Notes: generated from the letters alone by a model not told the origin. A stretch of DNA of 64,000 nucleotides from Rhodospirillales bacterium (GCA_022822205.1 JAJECC010000172.1:1-64000); one strand, 5' to 3'; counted from the stretch's first letter, positions 19,614 through 28,279 are shown. Program-made: numbers and translations.

Positions 19614-20828
19614 GTGCAGCTCGAAAAACCTGAAGGACCCGCTCCAGGTCCGCGATCCCGGCTCGCCGACGTCGGCGTCGTTCACGCCAGCAATGCGCTG
19701 ATCGCGTTCCTGTTTGCCGCCTCGGCGCCGGTAGCGATCGTTCTCGGTGTCGGTCTCAAGGGCGGGTTGTCGGAGGCCGAGCTGTCGTCGTGGGTGTTCG
19801 GCGGCTTCGCCCTCAACGGCGTCCTCAGCATTATCGTCTCCATCGTCTATCGGCAGCCGTTGGCGTTTTTCTGGACCATATCCGGATCCGTGCTGGTGGG
19901 ACCCGCTCTGACTCACCTCAGCTTCCAGGAGGTGATCGGGGCCTTTCTGGCGACCGGCATCCTGCTGCTGGTGCTCGGGCTGTCCGGATTGGTCGGAAAG
20001 ATCATGAAGCTGCTGCCCATGCCGATCATCATGGGAATGGTGGCGGGCGTGTTTCTCGAATTCGGCCTGGATTGGGTGCGGGCGCTTTGGGACGATCCGC
20101 TGCTGGCAGGCTCGATGACGGCGGCCTTCGTACTGCTGTCCCTCAACAGGCGCATCGCCGAGAGATTTCCGCCGATGATCGGCGTTCTGATCGTCGGCAT
20201 CGTCGTGATCTTGGCGCAGGGTTCATTCAACCCGGAGGGCGGATTCGGCTACCGGTTTGTCACCCCGATCGTTTTCCGGCCCGAATTTTCCCTGCCGGCC
20301 ATGATCGAACTGGTGATCCCGCTGGCGATCACGGTGCTGGCGGCCCAGAACGCCCAGGGCATCGCCATTCTTCAAACCCGCGGTCACAAACCGCCGGTCA
20401 ACACCATCACCGCGGCCTGCGGGTTCAATTCACTGATAATCGGCATGTTCGGCTCCGTCTCGACCTGTCTGACCGGACCGGTGAACGCCATTCTGTCTTC
20501 CGGCGGCCGCAAGGAGACGCACTACATCGCCGCCGTGATCATCGGGCTGTTTGCGATCCTGTTCGGGCTTCACTCGCCCATGTTCACCAAGTTCCTGCTG
20601 GCGTCGCCGCCCGCCTTCATCGCCACCCTCGCCGGGCTGGCGCTGCTGCGTATTCTCGAAAGCGCGTTCAAGGTCTCGTTTGGCGGCAAGTTCACGCTGG
20701 GCGCCCTGGTATCGTTCCTGGTAACCCTCACCGAACTCACCCTATTCAATATCGGCGCGCCGTTCTGGGGTCTAGTGTTCGGATTTGCCGCCTCCTGGCT
20801 GCTGGAGCGGGACCACTTCGACACGTAA
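19614..20828 (+). CDS. Benzoate/H+ symporter family membrane protein (BenE-like)
   Basis: About 404 residues, highly hydrophobic, with 11-12 predicted membrane helices. The segment MIELVIPLAITVLAAQNAQGIAIL followed by GHKPPVNTITAACGFNSLI and VSTCLTGPVNAILSSG is characteristic of the BenE family. The GTG at 19614 was preferred because GGGTGG lies 8-13 bp upstream; a TTG at 19545 would extend the protein by 23 non-hydrophobic residues. The nearby amidohydrolase of the decarboxylase superfamily is compatible with aromatic-acid metabolism, but the real substrate is unknown. Confidence 0.88.
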   Translation: MQLEKPEGPAPGPRSRLADVGVVHASNALIAFLFAASAPVAIVLGVGLKGGLSEAELSSWVFGGFALNGVLSIIVSIVYRQPLAFFWTISGSVLVGPALTHLSFQEVIGAFLATGILLLVLGLSGLVGKIMKLLPMPIIMGMVAGVFLEFGLDWVRALWDDPLLAGSMTAAFVLLSLNRRIAERFPPMIGVLIVGIVVILAQGSFNPEGGFGYRFVTPIVFRPEFSLPAMIELVIPLAITVLAAQNAQGIAILQTRGHKPPVNTITAACGFNSLIIGMFGSVSTCLTGPVNAILSSGGRKETHYIAAVIIGLFAILFGLHSPMFTKFLLASPPAFIATLAGLALLRILESAFKVSFGGKFTLGALVSFLVTLTELTLFNIGAPFWGLVFGFAASWLLERDHFDT

Positions 20829-20913
20829 GCGTTGTTCCGCCGCGGCGGCAGCCGGATTTGACAGCGGCGTTCGGGGCATTACGCTGAGGGAGAACAGATC
20901 GTTGAGAACAGTC

Positions 20914-21276
20914 ATGATTCCTGCACGCATTGTCGGCGCGACCGCCATTGCGGTGGTCCTGGCGACGTCGCCGGCCGGCGCCCAGAACGATCCGCGGCCG
21001 GACGCCGAGCGGCTCAAGCAGAACGACGCGTGGTGCCCCATCGTGCTGAACCACCACCTGCCGGCCATCACGAATGGGTTCGCCGAATACGTCAAGAAGG
21101 AGCTGTCGAAAGGCCGGGACCCGGAGGTCTACGAAGCGGTCGCGCCGCTGCTCGAGACCCTGTTGTCGGTCGGGAGGATGGACGAACGGGACCCGGTCAG
21201 GCAGGCGCATCTTGCCATGGCGTGCACCCTCGGCCTGCCCGTGGTCAGAAAAATAATCGCCGGCGAACTCAGGTGA
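20914..21276 (+). CDS. Small secreted protein of unknown function
   Basis: 120 residues starting at MIPARIVGATAIAVVLATSPAGAQND, a clear signal peptide with AGA cleavage site. The mature part of about 97 residues is mostly helical with two cysteines (AWCPIVLN and MACTLGLPVV) that could form a disulfide. No family was recognised. It lies 85 bp after the BenE-like gene on the same strand, so it may be co-transcribed, and its end overlaps the end of the convergent amidohydrolase gene by 8 bp. Confidence 0.7.
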   Translation: MIPARIVGATAIAVVLATSPAGAQNDPRPDAERLKQNDAWCPIVLNHHLPAITNGFAEYVKKELSKGRDPEVYEAVAPLLETLLSVGRMDERDPVRQAHLAMACTLGLPVVRKIIAGELR

Positions 21277-22291
21277 GCCCGATCCCGAACAGTTTGGCGG
21301 CGTTGCCCGACATGATCCGCTCCTTGGACAATGCGGACAGGCCGGAGGTCCGGGATACGAACCCGACCGGGTCGGTCTCGATTTCGCCGCGAGGATAATC
21401 GGTGCCCATCATCACGTGCGTATCGCCGGCGCGCTTCACCAAGGTCCTGAGCATTTCGCGGTCGAAGATCACGCTGTCGAAGTAAAACCGCTTGAGATAG
21501 TCGCTGGGTTTTCGATCGATATTTGCCCGTGTCTCGGGACGGGAATCGAAAGCCTTGTCGCCGCGGCCCGGATAGTACGGCAGATATCCGCCGCCATGAG
21601 CAACGACCACCTTGAGATTGGGGTGGTCGTCCATGACGCCTTCATAGACCAGGGAGGCCATGACCAGCGCCTCTTCCAGGGGTTGGCCGACCGTGTTCCA
21701 GAGAAAGTATTTTCGCAATCGATCGTCGTGAGTGAACCCGCGGGGGTGGATGAAGACCGGCACATCCAGCTCTTCCGCCTTCGCCCAGAATTTGCGGAAC
21801 CTGGGCTCGCCCAGGTCCCGGGTGCGGATGTTCGACGGGACAGTGACCCCACGCAGGCCCAGCTCGTTCACGGCATATTTCAGCTCGCGAACCGACCGGT
21901 TGACGTCCTGCAACGGTACGGCGCCGATGCCGATGAACCGGTCCGGGACCTTCGCGACAAATTCCGCAATTCCTTCATTGCACGCCCTGGCGATCCGCCG
22001 GCCGGTTGCGCCGTCGGCCCAGTAGGCGGACGTCGGCAGGTTCATGCTGATCACCTGGATGTCGACGCGCATGGCGTCCATGTCCTTGAGCCGCGCTTTG
22101 GGTTCGACAAGCTTCTTCGCCACCGTCCTGGCCTGGCGGTCGTGCTCGCGGGATGAACCCGCCGGAATCCAATTTTGTTTCCCCGGCCCCGAGCCCCGCA
22201 CCTTTACCTTGCGCGCCAATTCCAGGACCTCGGGCAGCGCGACATGGGTGTGCATGTCTATGCGGGGTCCCCTGCTGGATTTTCGCGGCAT
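21269..22291 (-). CDS. Amidohydrolase, ACMSD-like metal-dependent hydrolase/decarboxylase
   Basis: 340 residues, a TIM-barrel amidohydrolase of the amidohydrolase_2 group. Metal ligands visible: the HxH of DMHTHVA near residue 14, the His of VFIHPRGF, the His of VVAHGGGYLPYYPGR and the Asp of MMGTDYPRGEI. Length and motifs fit 2-amino-3-carboxymuconate-semialdehyde decarboxylase and gamma-resorcylate decarboxylase relatives, which act on carboxylated aromatic or muconate compounds. The true substrate is not predictable. The DinB gene lies 25 bp upstream on the same strand, likely in one transcript. Confidence 0.88.
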   Translation of the reverse strand: MPRKSSRGPRIDMHTHVALPEVLELARKVKVRGSGPGKQNWIPAGSSREHDRQARTVAKKLVEPKARLKDMDAMRVDIQVISMNLPTSAYWADGATGRRIARACNEGIAEFVAKVPDRFIGIGAVPLQDVNRSVRELKYAVNELGLRGVTVPSNIRTRDLGEPRFRKFWAKAEELDVPVFIHPRGFTHDDRLRKYFLWNTVGQPLEEALVMASLVYEGVMDDHPNLKVVVAHGGGYLPYYPGRGDKAFDSRPETRANIDRKPSDYLKRFYFDSVIFDREMLRTLVKRAGDTHVMMGTDYPRGEIETDPVGFVSRTSGLSALSKERIMSGNAAKLFGIGLT

Positions 22292-22316
22292 AACGTCTCC
22301 CCCGAATTTTCGATCT

Positions 22317-22823
22317 CTATTGCTCGCGCACCGCCCGTTCCCAGACCGGAATATCCTGGGGCATCGGCCGTGCCGGCACCTGCCCCATCATGTCGGCAAT
22401 GTAGCCGCGGTGAAAGGCGCCATGCATGATCAGATGGGTAAGGATCATGTATCTGGGCAGCCGGCCCTTGTTGCCGCCGATCAGCTCGTAGGAGACCTCC
22501 TGTTCGAGCTCCTCCTCGGATAGGCCCTCGATATAGCCGCGGATTTCCCTGTCCATATCGTGCTGTGCCGCCTGAAGGCCCGCTAGGTCCTCGTGCAGCA
22601 CCGTCTGCAGCTTATCGAACCCGTGAGGACGGCCTTTCAAATGCGCCATCCACACCTTTTCGACGACCAGGAAATGGTTCAGCAAGACAAGAAAGCTGTT
22701 CATGATCGATGGACGCTGCTTGGCCAACTCGCCATCCGGCAGACCGTCGACCTGCGCGTAGTAGAGATCCCGTGCCCAGATGTTGTAGTCGAGCAGCGAC
22801 AGCAGGTACGACTTATCATGCAT
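22317..22823 (-). CDS. DinB-family metal-binding four-helix protein
   Basis: 168 residues. The start ATG at 22823 was chosen because AAAGGAG lies 8 bp upstream; a GTG three codons earlier would overlap it. The sequence YLLSLLDYNIWARDLYYAQVDGLPD, HFLVVEKVWMAHL and HLIMHGAFHRGYIADMM carries the three-histidine metal-site pattern (one His per helix) of the DinB/YfiT superfamily. These proteins are often thiol-dependent transferases or of unknown function. It is probably the first gene of a two-gene unit with the amidohydrolase. Confidence 0.87.
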   Translation of the reverse strand: MHDKSYLLSLLDYNIWARDLYYAQVDGLPDGELAKQRPSIMNSFLVLLNHFLVVEKVWMAHLKGRPHGFDKLQTVLHEDLAGLQAAQHDMDREIRGYIEGLSEEELEQEVSYELIGGNKGRLPRYMILTHLIMHGAFHRGYIADMMGQVPARPMPQDIPVWERAVREQ

Positions 22824-22959
22824 GGGGATCACTCCTTTGCGACGGGCCGGCCGCGGGGCACCGCCGGTTTCTCCGATTATGGAGCAGGCGCCGGATCAAA
22901 TCACTCTTTCGTTACAGGTTGGCCCTATTCTCGCCACAATTGGTTGCTTGAATGGCTCC

Positions 22960-23069
22960 ATCAGGCCTCCTGATTGAGAGGGCACATGCCCCTCTTACCC
23001 CCCTTGAGGGCAGAGTAAACTGCCCTGACTTCCGGCCGGGGAGCCCCCCTGACTCCCCGGCCGATTTTT
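22960..23069 (+). ncRNA. Candidate structured leader RNA or small RNA
   Basis: Four consecutive stem-loops fit into 110 nt on the plus strand: 22960-22974 (ATCAGG/CCTGAT), 22976-22996 (about 8 bp with one bulge), 23007-23026 (AGGGCAG/CTGCCCT, perfect) and 23033-23063 (11-bp perfect stem) followed by a T-tract. It lies upstream of the ABC transporter operon and antiparallel to DinB. It could be an attenuated leader, an uncharacterised riboswitch-like element or an independent small RNA. No known riboswitch consensus was recognised. A weak promoter (TTACAG, 17 bp, CACAAT) ends at 22940. Confidence 0.45.
23033..23069 (+). terminator. Strong intrinsic terminator upstream of the ABC transporter
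   Basis: CGGCCGGGGAG pairs perfectly with CTCCCCGGCCG over a 9-nt loop, followed by ATTTTT. No plus-strand gene ends upstream of it (the neighbour DinB reads away), so it terminates a transcript that starts inside the intergenic region. About 90 bp separate it from the solute-binding-protein start. Confidence 0.75.
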
Positions 23070-23162
23070 CTCCACGCTGCAATTCACATTTTCGTCACAA
23101 AAGCATCACATGGCGCGGCTAGGTTCGTGGCTCCGAAGAAGTCCTATCTAGAGGAGTCCCAA

Positions 23163-24119
23163 ATGAAATCGTTGATTGCTGCCGTGGCCACCGCCGTGGT
23201 CATGGCCCCAGCCGCCTATGCCGCCGACCTCGTCGTCTACAGTGCCGGTCCCAAGCCGCTTTCCGGCGCATTGGCCAAAGGATTTACCGCCAAGTCCGGC
23301 ATCAAGGTCAGTCTTTTCCAGTCCAACTCGGGCAAAGTGATGGCCCGCTACCAAGCTGAAAAATCGAACCCGCAGGTCGACGTGATTATCTCCGCTTCCT
23401 GGGGTCATGCCATTACCTTGGACAAGGCCGGGGAACTACTGGCTTACGTGTCGCCGGAGGCCTCAAAAATCCCGGCCAGCCTCAAGACCGGTACCTACGC
23501 CGCACAGGGAGCCGCCGCCCTGGCGATCGCCTACAACACCAAATCGGGCCTTCCGGCGCCCAAGCAGTGGGGCGACCTGACGAAGGCCGCGTACAAGAAT
23601 CAGATCACCATGCCCGATCCGGCCAAGTCCGGCTCGGCGCTGACCCTGGTCCAGGGTCTGGTCGCCCAGGACGGCAAAAAGGCCTGGGAGCTGTTCGGTG
23701 CACTCGCCAATAACGGCATGATCGTGCCAGGGGCCAATCGGGCCGCGTTGAACCCGGTACTGCAGGGTGCCAAGGGCGTCGTCTTTGGCGCAGTTGACTA
23801 CATTGCGCTCGGACTGAAAGCCAAGGGCGAGTCTATCGAGGTCGTGCACCCTTCCGGCGGAACGGTCCTCGCGCCGCGCCCGATCATGATCGCGAAGTCA
23901 TCCGAGAATCAGGATGCGGCAAGGAAGTTCGTCGACTATGTGCTGTCACGGGAAGGACAGAAGCATGTTGCCGCACGGCTTATCCTGCCGGCCCGCACCG
24001 ATGTTTCCGCCGATCGCCCGGGGTGGAATGATCTCAAGATCATCGACTTCGACTACGTTGCCGCCGCCGGTGAGGCTGCTGAAACCAAAAAGATGTTCGC
24101 CGACAACACCCGCAAGTAG
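23163..24119 (+). CDS. ABC transporter solute-binding protein (FbpA/PhnS-type)
   Basis: 318 residues. The start ATG at 23163 follows GAGGAGTCCCA and opens directly with signal peptide MKSLIAAVATAVVMAPAAYA. The mature protein begins DLVVYSAGPKPLSGALAKGF, typical of the family 1/6 binding proteins for Fe(III), thiamine, 2-aminoethylphosphonate or phosphosugars. The double-tyrosine iron ligand of FbpA is not evident near the expected site (only VDYIALG), so an iron role is doubtful. It begins a four-gene operon with permease, ATPase and HD protein. A structured leader with terminator lies upstream. Confidence 0.9.
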   Translation: MKSLIAAVATAVVMAPAAYAADLVVYSAGPKPLSGALAKGFTAKSGIKVSLFQSNSGKVMARYQAEKSNPQVDVIISASWGHAITLDKAGELLAYVSPEASKIPASLKTGTYAAQGAAALAIAYNTKSGLPAPKQWGDLTKAAYKNQITMPDPAKSGSALTLVQGLVAQDGKKAWELFGALANNGMIVPGANRAALNPVLQGAKGVVFGAVDYIALGLKAKGESIEVVHPSGGTVLAPRPIMIAKSSENQDAARKFVDYVLSREGQKHVAARLILPARTDVSADRPGWNDLKIIDFDYVAAAGEAAETKKMFADNTRK

Positions 24120-24136
24120 CCGATCCGGCCTAACCC

Positions 24137-25834
24137 GTGGCCGAACAAGCCACAACCGCGAAGGGCCGGCACATGCGGCCGGCCCTTTTCGGTCTCTCCG
24201 CGGTCACGTTGATCGTCATCGTCGGGTTTCCCGTCGTGGCCATCGTCCTGTTCGCGCTCTTCCCGCACATTAACGAGCTTTCCTTCCGCGAGCCGTTCAG
24301 CGTCCTGCTGCCCAATCTCACTCGGCCAAGGCTGATCGACGCGACCATCAATTCCCTCAGTCTGTCATTCGCCGTCACGTTGGTTTCCGCTCTCATAGCA
24401 GTTCCGCTGGCCTATATGCGGGCCAAATTTCCGCTTCGGTTCGGGCAGATCTGGGATGCGGGCTTTCTGGTTCCATTCCTGATTCCGCCATATATCGGCT
24501 CCCTGGCCTGGATGCAGCTCCTACAGAAGAACGGATTCGTCGAACAGGCATTGGGCTTCAACCTCGCCGGTTTTCTGTTTTCGTTTCCCGGCATCGTCAC
24601 GGTGATGTCGCTGCACCTCTTTCCGCTGATCTATTTCACCACCGCCAACGCCTTCGCGATCATCGGCACCCGCTACGGTGATGTGGCGCGGGTATTCGGC
24701 GGCGGGCCCGTCCAGGTGTTCATCAGGATATATCTGCCGATGGTGTTCCCGGCTCTGCTATCGAGTTGCCTTATCGTATTCATCCTCACCATCGAAGAAT
24801 TCGGCACTCCGGAAATCCTCGGCAGCCGCTTTGGGTACGAGGTCATCGTCACTGCAATCCACGAAAAATTCTCCGACTGGCCCATCGACCTGCCCGGTGC
24901 GTCCGTGCTGTCGCTCATCCTCATCGTGATCGCCTTTTTTGCGTTTCAGGCTCATCAGCGGCTGTCGGACAAGTTTCAGACCGCCATCGAGAGCCAGACG
25001 GTCGACAAACGGGGGCAGCCGCTCTCGCCCGGCTACCTGTTCGCGGTAATCTTGATATTCGGTACGGCCCTGTTCGTCGCAGTCGTCATGCCACTGGCGA
25101 CCATCACCATCAGCGCATTCATGGATACCTTGTCCGGTGGCGTCACCGCATCAAACCTGAGCTTCAACAATCTGATCGGAATCTTCGATACCTCATCCGA
25201 AGCCTGGCAGGCGATCCTCACCAGCCTAACCCTCGCCGTACTCGCGGCCGTCTTTACGGTATTGATTGCGCTCGTCGTCGCGTTCACGGTCGTGCGTCTC
25301 CGCTCGGCTGCCACCGTGTTTCTGGACTTCCTGTCGATTCTGCCCAATTCGGTGCCGGGGATGGCCGTTGCCGTGGGGCTGATCCTGACGTGGAACCAGA
25401 CCATTTGGCCGATATCCCCCTACAACACACCGGTCATCCTATTGCTGGCCTACCTGTGCCTCATGCTCCCCTATCCAGTTCGCATGATCACGGCGGCGCT
25501 ACGGCAATTGCCAAAATCCCTGGACGATGCCGCCTATATCTCGGGGGCTGGCGAGATCACGGTCATTTGGAAGGTATTGGCGCCGCTGCTTGGACCAATC
25601 GCATTGGCCGCCGGGTTCATTGTGTTCGCGATCTCAACCCGCGAGTTGGTCAGTTCGATCATGCTGGCGCCGCCCGGCGTGGAAACCGTCGCCACATTCG
25701 TCTTCCATCAGTTCGACCAGGGCTCGGTGAACACCGGCATGGCGATGAGCCTCGTGGCCATTGTGGTCTCCGGCTCCATCATCGCCCTCGGCCAGCGCCT
25801 GCAAGGACGCAGCCGCACCGGATCAACCTCATGA
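24137..25834 (+). CDS. ABC transporter permease, fused two-domain FbpB type
   Basis: 565 residues with two tandem permease halves of about six helices each. Each half carries an EAA-like loop (RVFGGGPVQVFIRIYLPMVFPALL; DAAYISGAGEITVIWKVLAPLLG) that docks with the ATPase. This duplicated architecture is that of FbpB/iron(III)-type and phosphonate-type permeases. The GTG at 24137 is 17 bp after the binding-protein stop; an ATG at 24173 with GAAGGG 7 bp upstream is an equally good start. Its stop overlaps the ATPase start by 4 bp. Confidence 0.93.
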   Translation: MAEQATTAKGRHMRPALFGLSAVTLIVIVGFPVVAIVLFALFPHINELSFREPFSVLLPNLTRPRLIDATINSLSLSFAVTLVSALIAVPLAYMRAKFPLRFGQIWDAGFLVPFLIPPYIGSLAWMQLLQKNGFVEQALGFNLAGFLFSFPGIVTVMSLHLFPLIYFTTANAFAIIGTRYGDVARVFGGGPVQVFIRIYLPMVFPALLSSCLIVFILTIEEFGTPEILGSRFGYEVIVTAIHEKFSDWPIDLPGASVLSLILIVIAFFAFQAHQRLSDKFQTAIESQTVDKRGQPLSPGYLFAVILIFGTALFVAVVMPLATITISAFMDTLSGGVTASNLSFNNLIGIFDTSSEAWQAILTSLTLAVLAAVFTVLIALVVAFTVVRLRSAATVFLDFLSILPNSVPGMAVAVGLILTWNQTIWPISPYNTPVILLLAYLCLMLPYPVRMITAALRQLPKSLDDAAYISGAGEITVIWKVLAPLLGPIALAAGFIVFAISTRELVSSIMLAPPGVETVATFVFHQFDQGSVNTGMAMSLVAIVVSGSIIALGQRLQGRSRTGSTS

Positions 25835-26820
25835 GCCATATCCAAATCCGCCATCTCTCCAAATCGTTCGGCGACACCAAAGTGCTGCACGACATCAATC
25901 TGGATGTGGAATCCGGCGCCTTCGTCACTCTGCTGGGCCCATCCGGCTGCGGCAAAACCACGCTGCTTCGGATTGTCGCTGGGTTGGAAACACCCGACGA
26001 GGGCGTGATCACCTCGGGCGACCAGACCTTTGTCGACACCTCGAACGGCGTCTTCACCGATCCACAGGACCGGAAGTTGGGGTTTGTTTTTCAGGACTAT
26101 GGATTGTGGCCTCACCTGAGTGTTGCGGGGAACGTTGCTTTCCCGCTGAAAATGGCGAAGGCGCCACAGTCCGAAATTGACCGGCGCGTCAGGGAGGTGC
26201 TTACCGACGTCCAGCTCACCGAGCACGCCGCCAAGCTGCCCGAACAGCTGTCGGGCGGGCAAAAACAACGGGTCGCGATAGCCCGGGCGCTGGCGGGCAA
26301 GCCAAGCCTTATCCTTTTCGACGAACCTCTTTCAAACCTGGATGCCAATCTGCGCGAGGAGTTGGGCCAGGAAATCCGGTTGTTGTCGAAGCAGCTTGGC
26401 CTGACTTGCGTGAACGTGACCCATGACCGGCGCGAAGCTCAAATTCTCTCGGACAGCATCGCTTTGATGAAGGACGGCGTATTTCACATGTTCGGCCGGC
26501 CCGAAGATTTGTTTCGTGCGCCCCGGGATGTCTGGTCGGCGCAATTCCTGGATGCCGGCAATATCCTCCCTGCCGGTTTGGTCCTGCAAAATGGCCGGGC
26601 CGCGAACGCCAAGGTGCTCGTTCCCCGAGGTGCATTCCACTTGGCCGAGGCCGTAAGCCCCATTCAGGCTCAGGCGCTGAACTGCATTTTCATCGAGGAC
26701 CGCTACGAGGTGACGGCCGTTCTCGCCGGCAATATCATCAAGATATTCTCTGACCGGTCGGTCGCCATGAACGACACCATCCACCTCGCCGTCGACGAAG
26801 ACGCCATCCTCGAGTTTTGA
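25831..26820 (+). CDS. ABC transporter ATP-binding protein
   Basis: 329 residues from ATG 25831, coupled to the permease by an ATGA overlap; the reading frame continues open upstream but that part only shadows the permease. Walker A is GPSGCGKTTLL (about residues 38-48), signature LSGGQKQRVAIARAL, Walker B LILFDEPLSNLD and switch VTHDRRE. The C-terminal region from about residue 240 is a TOBE-like regulatory domain (VTAVLAGNIIKIFSD). It energises import of the ligand carried by the upstream binding protein. Confidence 0.94.
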   Translation: MSHIQIRHLSKSFGDTKVLHDINLDVESGAFVTLLGPSGCGKTTLLRIVAGLETPDEGVITSGDQTFVDTSNGVFTDPQDRKLGFVFQDYGLWPHLSVAGNVAFPLKMAKAPQSEIDRRVREVLTDVQLTEHAAKLPEQLSGGQKQRVAIARALAGKPSLILFDEPLSNLDANLREELGQEIRLLSKQLGLTCVNVTHDRREAQILSDSIALMKDGVFHMFGRPEDLFRAPRDVWSAQFLDAGNILPAGLVLQNGRAANAKVLVPRGAFHLAEAVSPIQAQALNCIFIEDRYEVTAVLAGNIIKIFSDRSVAMNDTIHLAVDEDAILEF

Positions 26821-26824
26821 CGCC

Positions 26825-27370
26825 TTGAACCCAACCGATCTGATTGCTGACGCGCGGGCATACGCTGCGCAAAAACACGCCGGACAATTCCGCAAGGGTT
26901 CGGCCGGCGCACCGTACTTCGACCACGTCGAAGAGGTCGCCGGCATGGTCCGGTCGGCCACCGACGGCAAAGATCCGGAGATGATCGCCGCCGCCTACCT
27001 TCACGATGTGGTCGAGGATTCGGACGCCACCCCGGAGACACTGGAGTCGATGTTCGGGTCAGGGGTCGCCGAGCTGGTGGTGGAACTCACCGATGAGCCG
27101 GGCCTCGGCGAGGATGCGCGGCGGCAGGCCCAGATCGATCATGCTCCCTATCTCACGGCGCGAGCCAAGATCATCAAGATCGCGGACAAGATATCCAACC
27201 TCGAGGAATTGCTGCGCGATCCTCCCGGGGAGTGGGGCAGGGAAAAACAGTTGGCCTATCTGGAATGGGGCGAGGCGGTGTTCGACGGCCTCGACGGCGC
27301 AAAACCAGATTTGGATAACCGATTCCGGGCGATCGCCAAGCAGCTACGAGAAGCAATTGCTTCCCGCTAG
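26825..27370 (+). CDS. Small HD-domain hydrolase, SpoT/Mesh1-like
   Basis: 181 residues. A TTG start at 26825, four bases after the ATPase stop, is the only start that keeps the domain intact. Seen: AAQKHAGQFRKGSAGAPYFDHVEEVAGMV, the HD-ED motif AAYLHDVVEDSDATPETL and AKIIKIADKISNLEELL. These are the signatures of the (p)ppGpp hydrolase domain of SpoT and of small alarmone hydrolases (Mesh1). No synthetase domain is present. It appears to be the fourth gene of the ABC operon. Activity on ppGpp, NADPH or another substrate is not established. Confidence 0.87.
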   Translation: MNPTDLIADARAYAAQKHAGQFRKGSAGAPYFDHVEEVAGMVRSATDGKDPEMIAAAYLHDVVEDSDATPETLESMFGSGVAELVVELTDEPGLGEDARRQAQIDHAPYLTARAKIIKIADKISNLEELLRDPPGEWGREKQLAYLEWGEAVFDGLDGAKPDLDNRFRAIAKQLREAIASR

Positions 27371-28125
27371 GCGTGCCACCCGCCATCGGCCATGAACACC
27401 CCGCCCGTGGAAAAGCTCGACATGTCGGACGCCAGATAGAGCACCGATTTGGCGATCTCGCCGGCCGTGGCATGACGGCCGAGCGGAATGGTCTTGTTGA
27501 GCATTTCGGTCATGTCGATCCCCATGAGCTTGCTCGCCCGGTCTTCGATCTCCTGCTGAAAGGCGGTCGATGTCGGTCCGGGCGCCAGCACGTTGGCGCG
27601 AATATTCCTGGGTGCGAGCTCCTTGGAGATTGCCCGGGTCATGCCGATCACGGCATGCTTGGAGGTAATATATGCGACCGAGTTGGGACGGGCCGTCACC
27701 CCCATGATGCTCGACATGACGATGATGCTGCCCCCGTCGGTCATGGCCGGGATGGCGTGTTTGCAGGTCAGGAAAACGCCCATGACGTTGACGTCCATCA
27801 CATGGGCGAAAACATCCTCCGGATAGTCCGCGGTACTGGCGGAGGTCCCGCTGACCCCGGCATTGGCGAACAGCACGTCGATCGCGCCCCAGGCATCGAC
27901 GGCCGAGTCGATGAAGGCCCGGCAATCGGCCGAGTTCGCGACGTCGGCTGCAGCGGTCAACGTCCGGTCCGGGTCCATTTGGCCGAGAGCAGCGTCGAGA
28001 TCGGCCTGCCGCCGATCGACCAGCATGACCCTGGCGCCTTCCGATTGAAGCAGGCGGGCACTGGCAAGGCCTATTTCGCCTGCACCACCGGTGACGATGC
28101 AGCGTTTGTCATCCATCCATCCCAT
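27367..28125 (-). CDS. Short-chain dehydrogenase/reductase
   Basis: 252 residues, classical SDR. The start at MGWMDDKRCIVTGGAGEIG has GGAGGG four bases upstream. Cofactor motif TGGAGEIG, NNAG-equivalent FANAGVSG, catalytic Ser in MSSIMGV and YITSK for Tyr and Lys, and the C-terminal LASDMSSFSTGGVFMADGGW. The Asp of LVDRR after the second strand predicts NAD(H) preference. Its substrate is unknown. Its end overlaps the end of the HD gene by 4 bp (convergent). A perfect palindrome lies in its upstream region. Confidence 0.92.
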   Translation of the reverse strand: MGWMDDKRCIVTGGAGEIGLASARLLQSEGARVMLVDRRQADLDAALGQMDPDRTLTAAADVANSADCRAFIDSAVDAWGAIDVLFANAGVSGTSASTADYPEDVFAHVMDVNVMGVFLTCKHAIPAMTDGGSIIVMSSIMGVTARPNSVAYITSKHAVIGMTRAISKELAPRNIRANVLAPGPTSTAFQQEIEDRASKLMGIDMTEMLNKTIPLGRHATAGEIAKSVLYLASDMSSFSTGGVFMADGGWHA

Positions 28126-28179
28126 TCGTCCCTCCAACTTGCCGGACTGTCGGCGGCGAGTGTCATACAAGTGCAATAC

Positions 28180-28200
28180 TATCCACAAATTCTGTGGATA
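28180..28200. promoter_or_regulatory. Palindrome upstream of the SDR gene
   Basis: TATCCACA and TGTGGATA form perfect 8-bp arms around a 5-bp spacer, 55 bp upstream of the SDR start and beyond the end of the cupredoxin gene. Symmetry and position fit a dimeric repressor site; no regulator is encoded next to it. Confidence 0.45.
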
Positions 28201-28279
28201 TCTCGCGCATGTTTCGTGGACAGTCTTCGCTCAAACTCTGGAGCAGTATCCGGCCTCGCTCACCCCGGCGTCCGGTTCG

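Noticed and set aside
22960-23069. TPP or other known riboswitch before the ABC operon
   Set aside because: The conserved core sequences of TPP, SAM, cobalamin and glycine riboswitches were not seen; only the hairpin series and terminator are supported.
24766-25830. Long open frame running into the ABC ATPase gene from upstream
   Set aside because: It is a second frame over the permease gene, Arg/His-rich and without family motifs; the ATPase starts at 25831 with an ATGA overlap.
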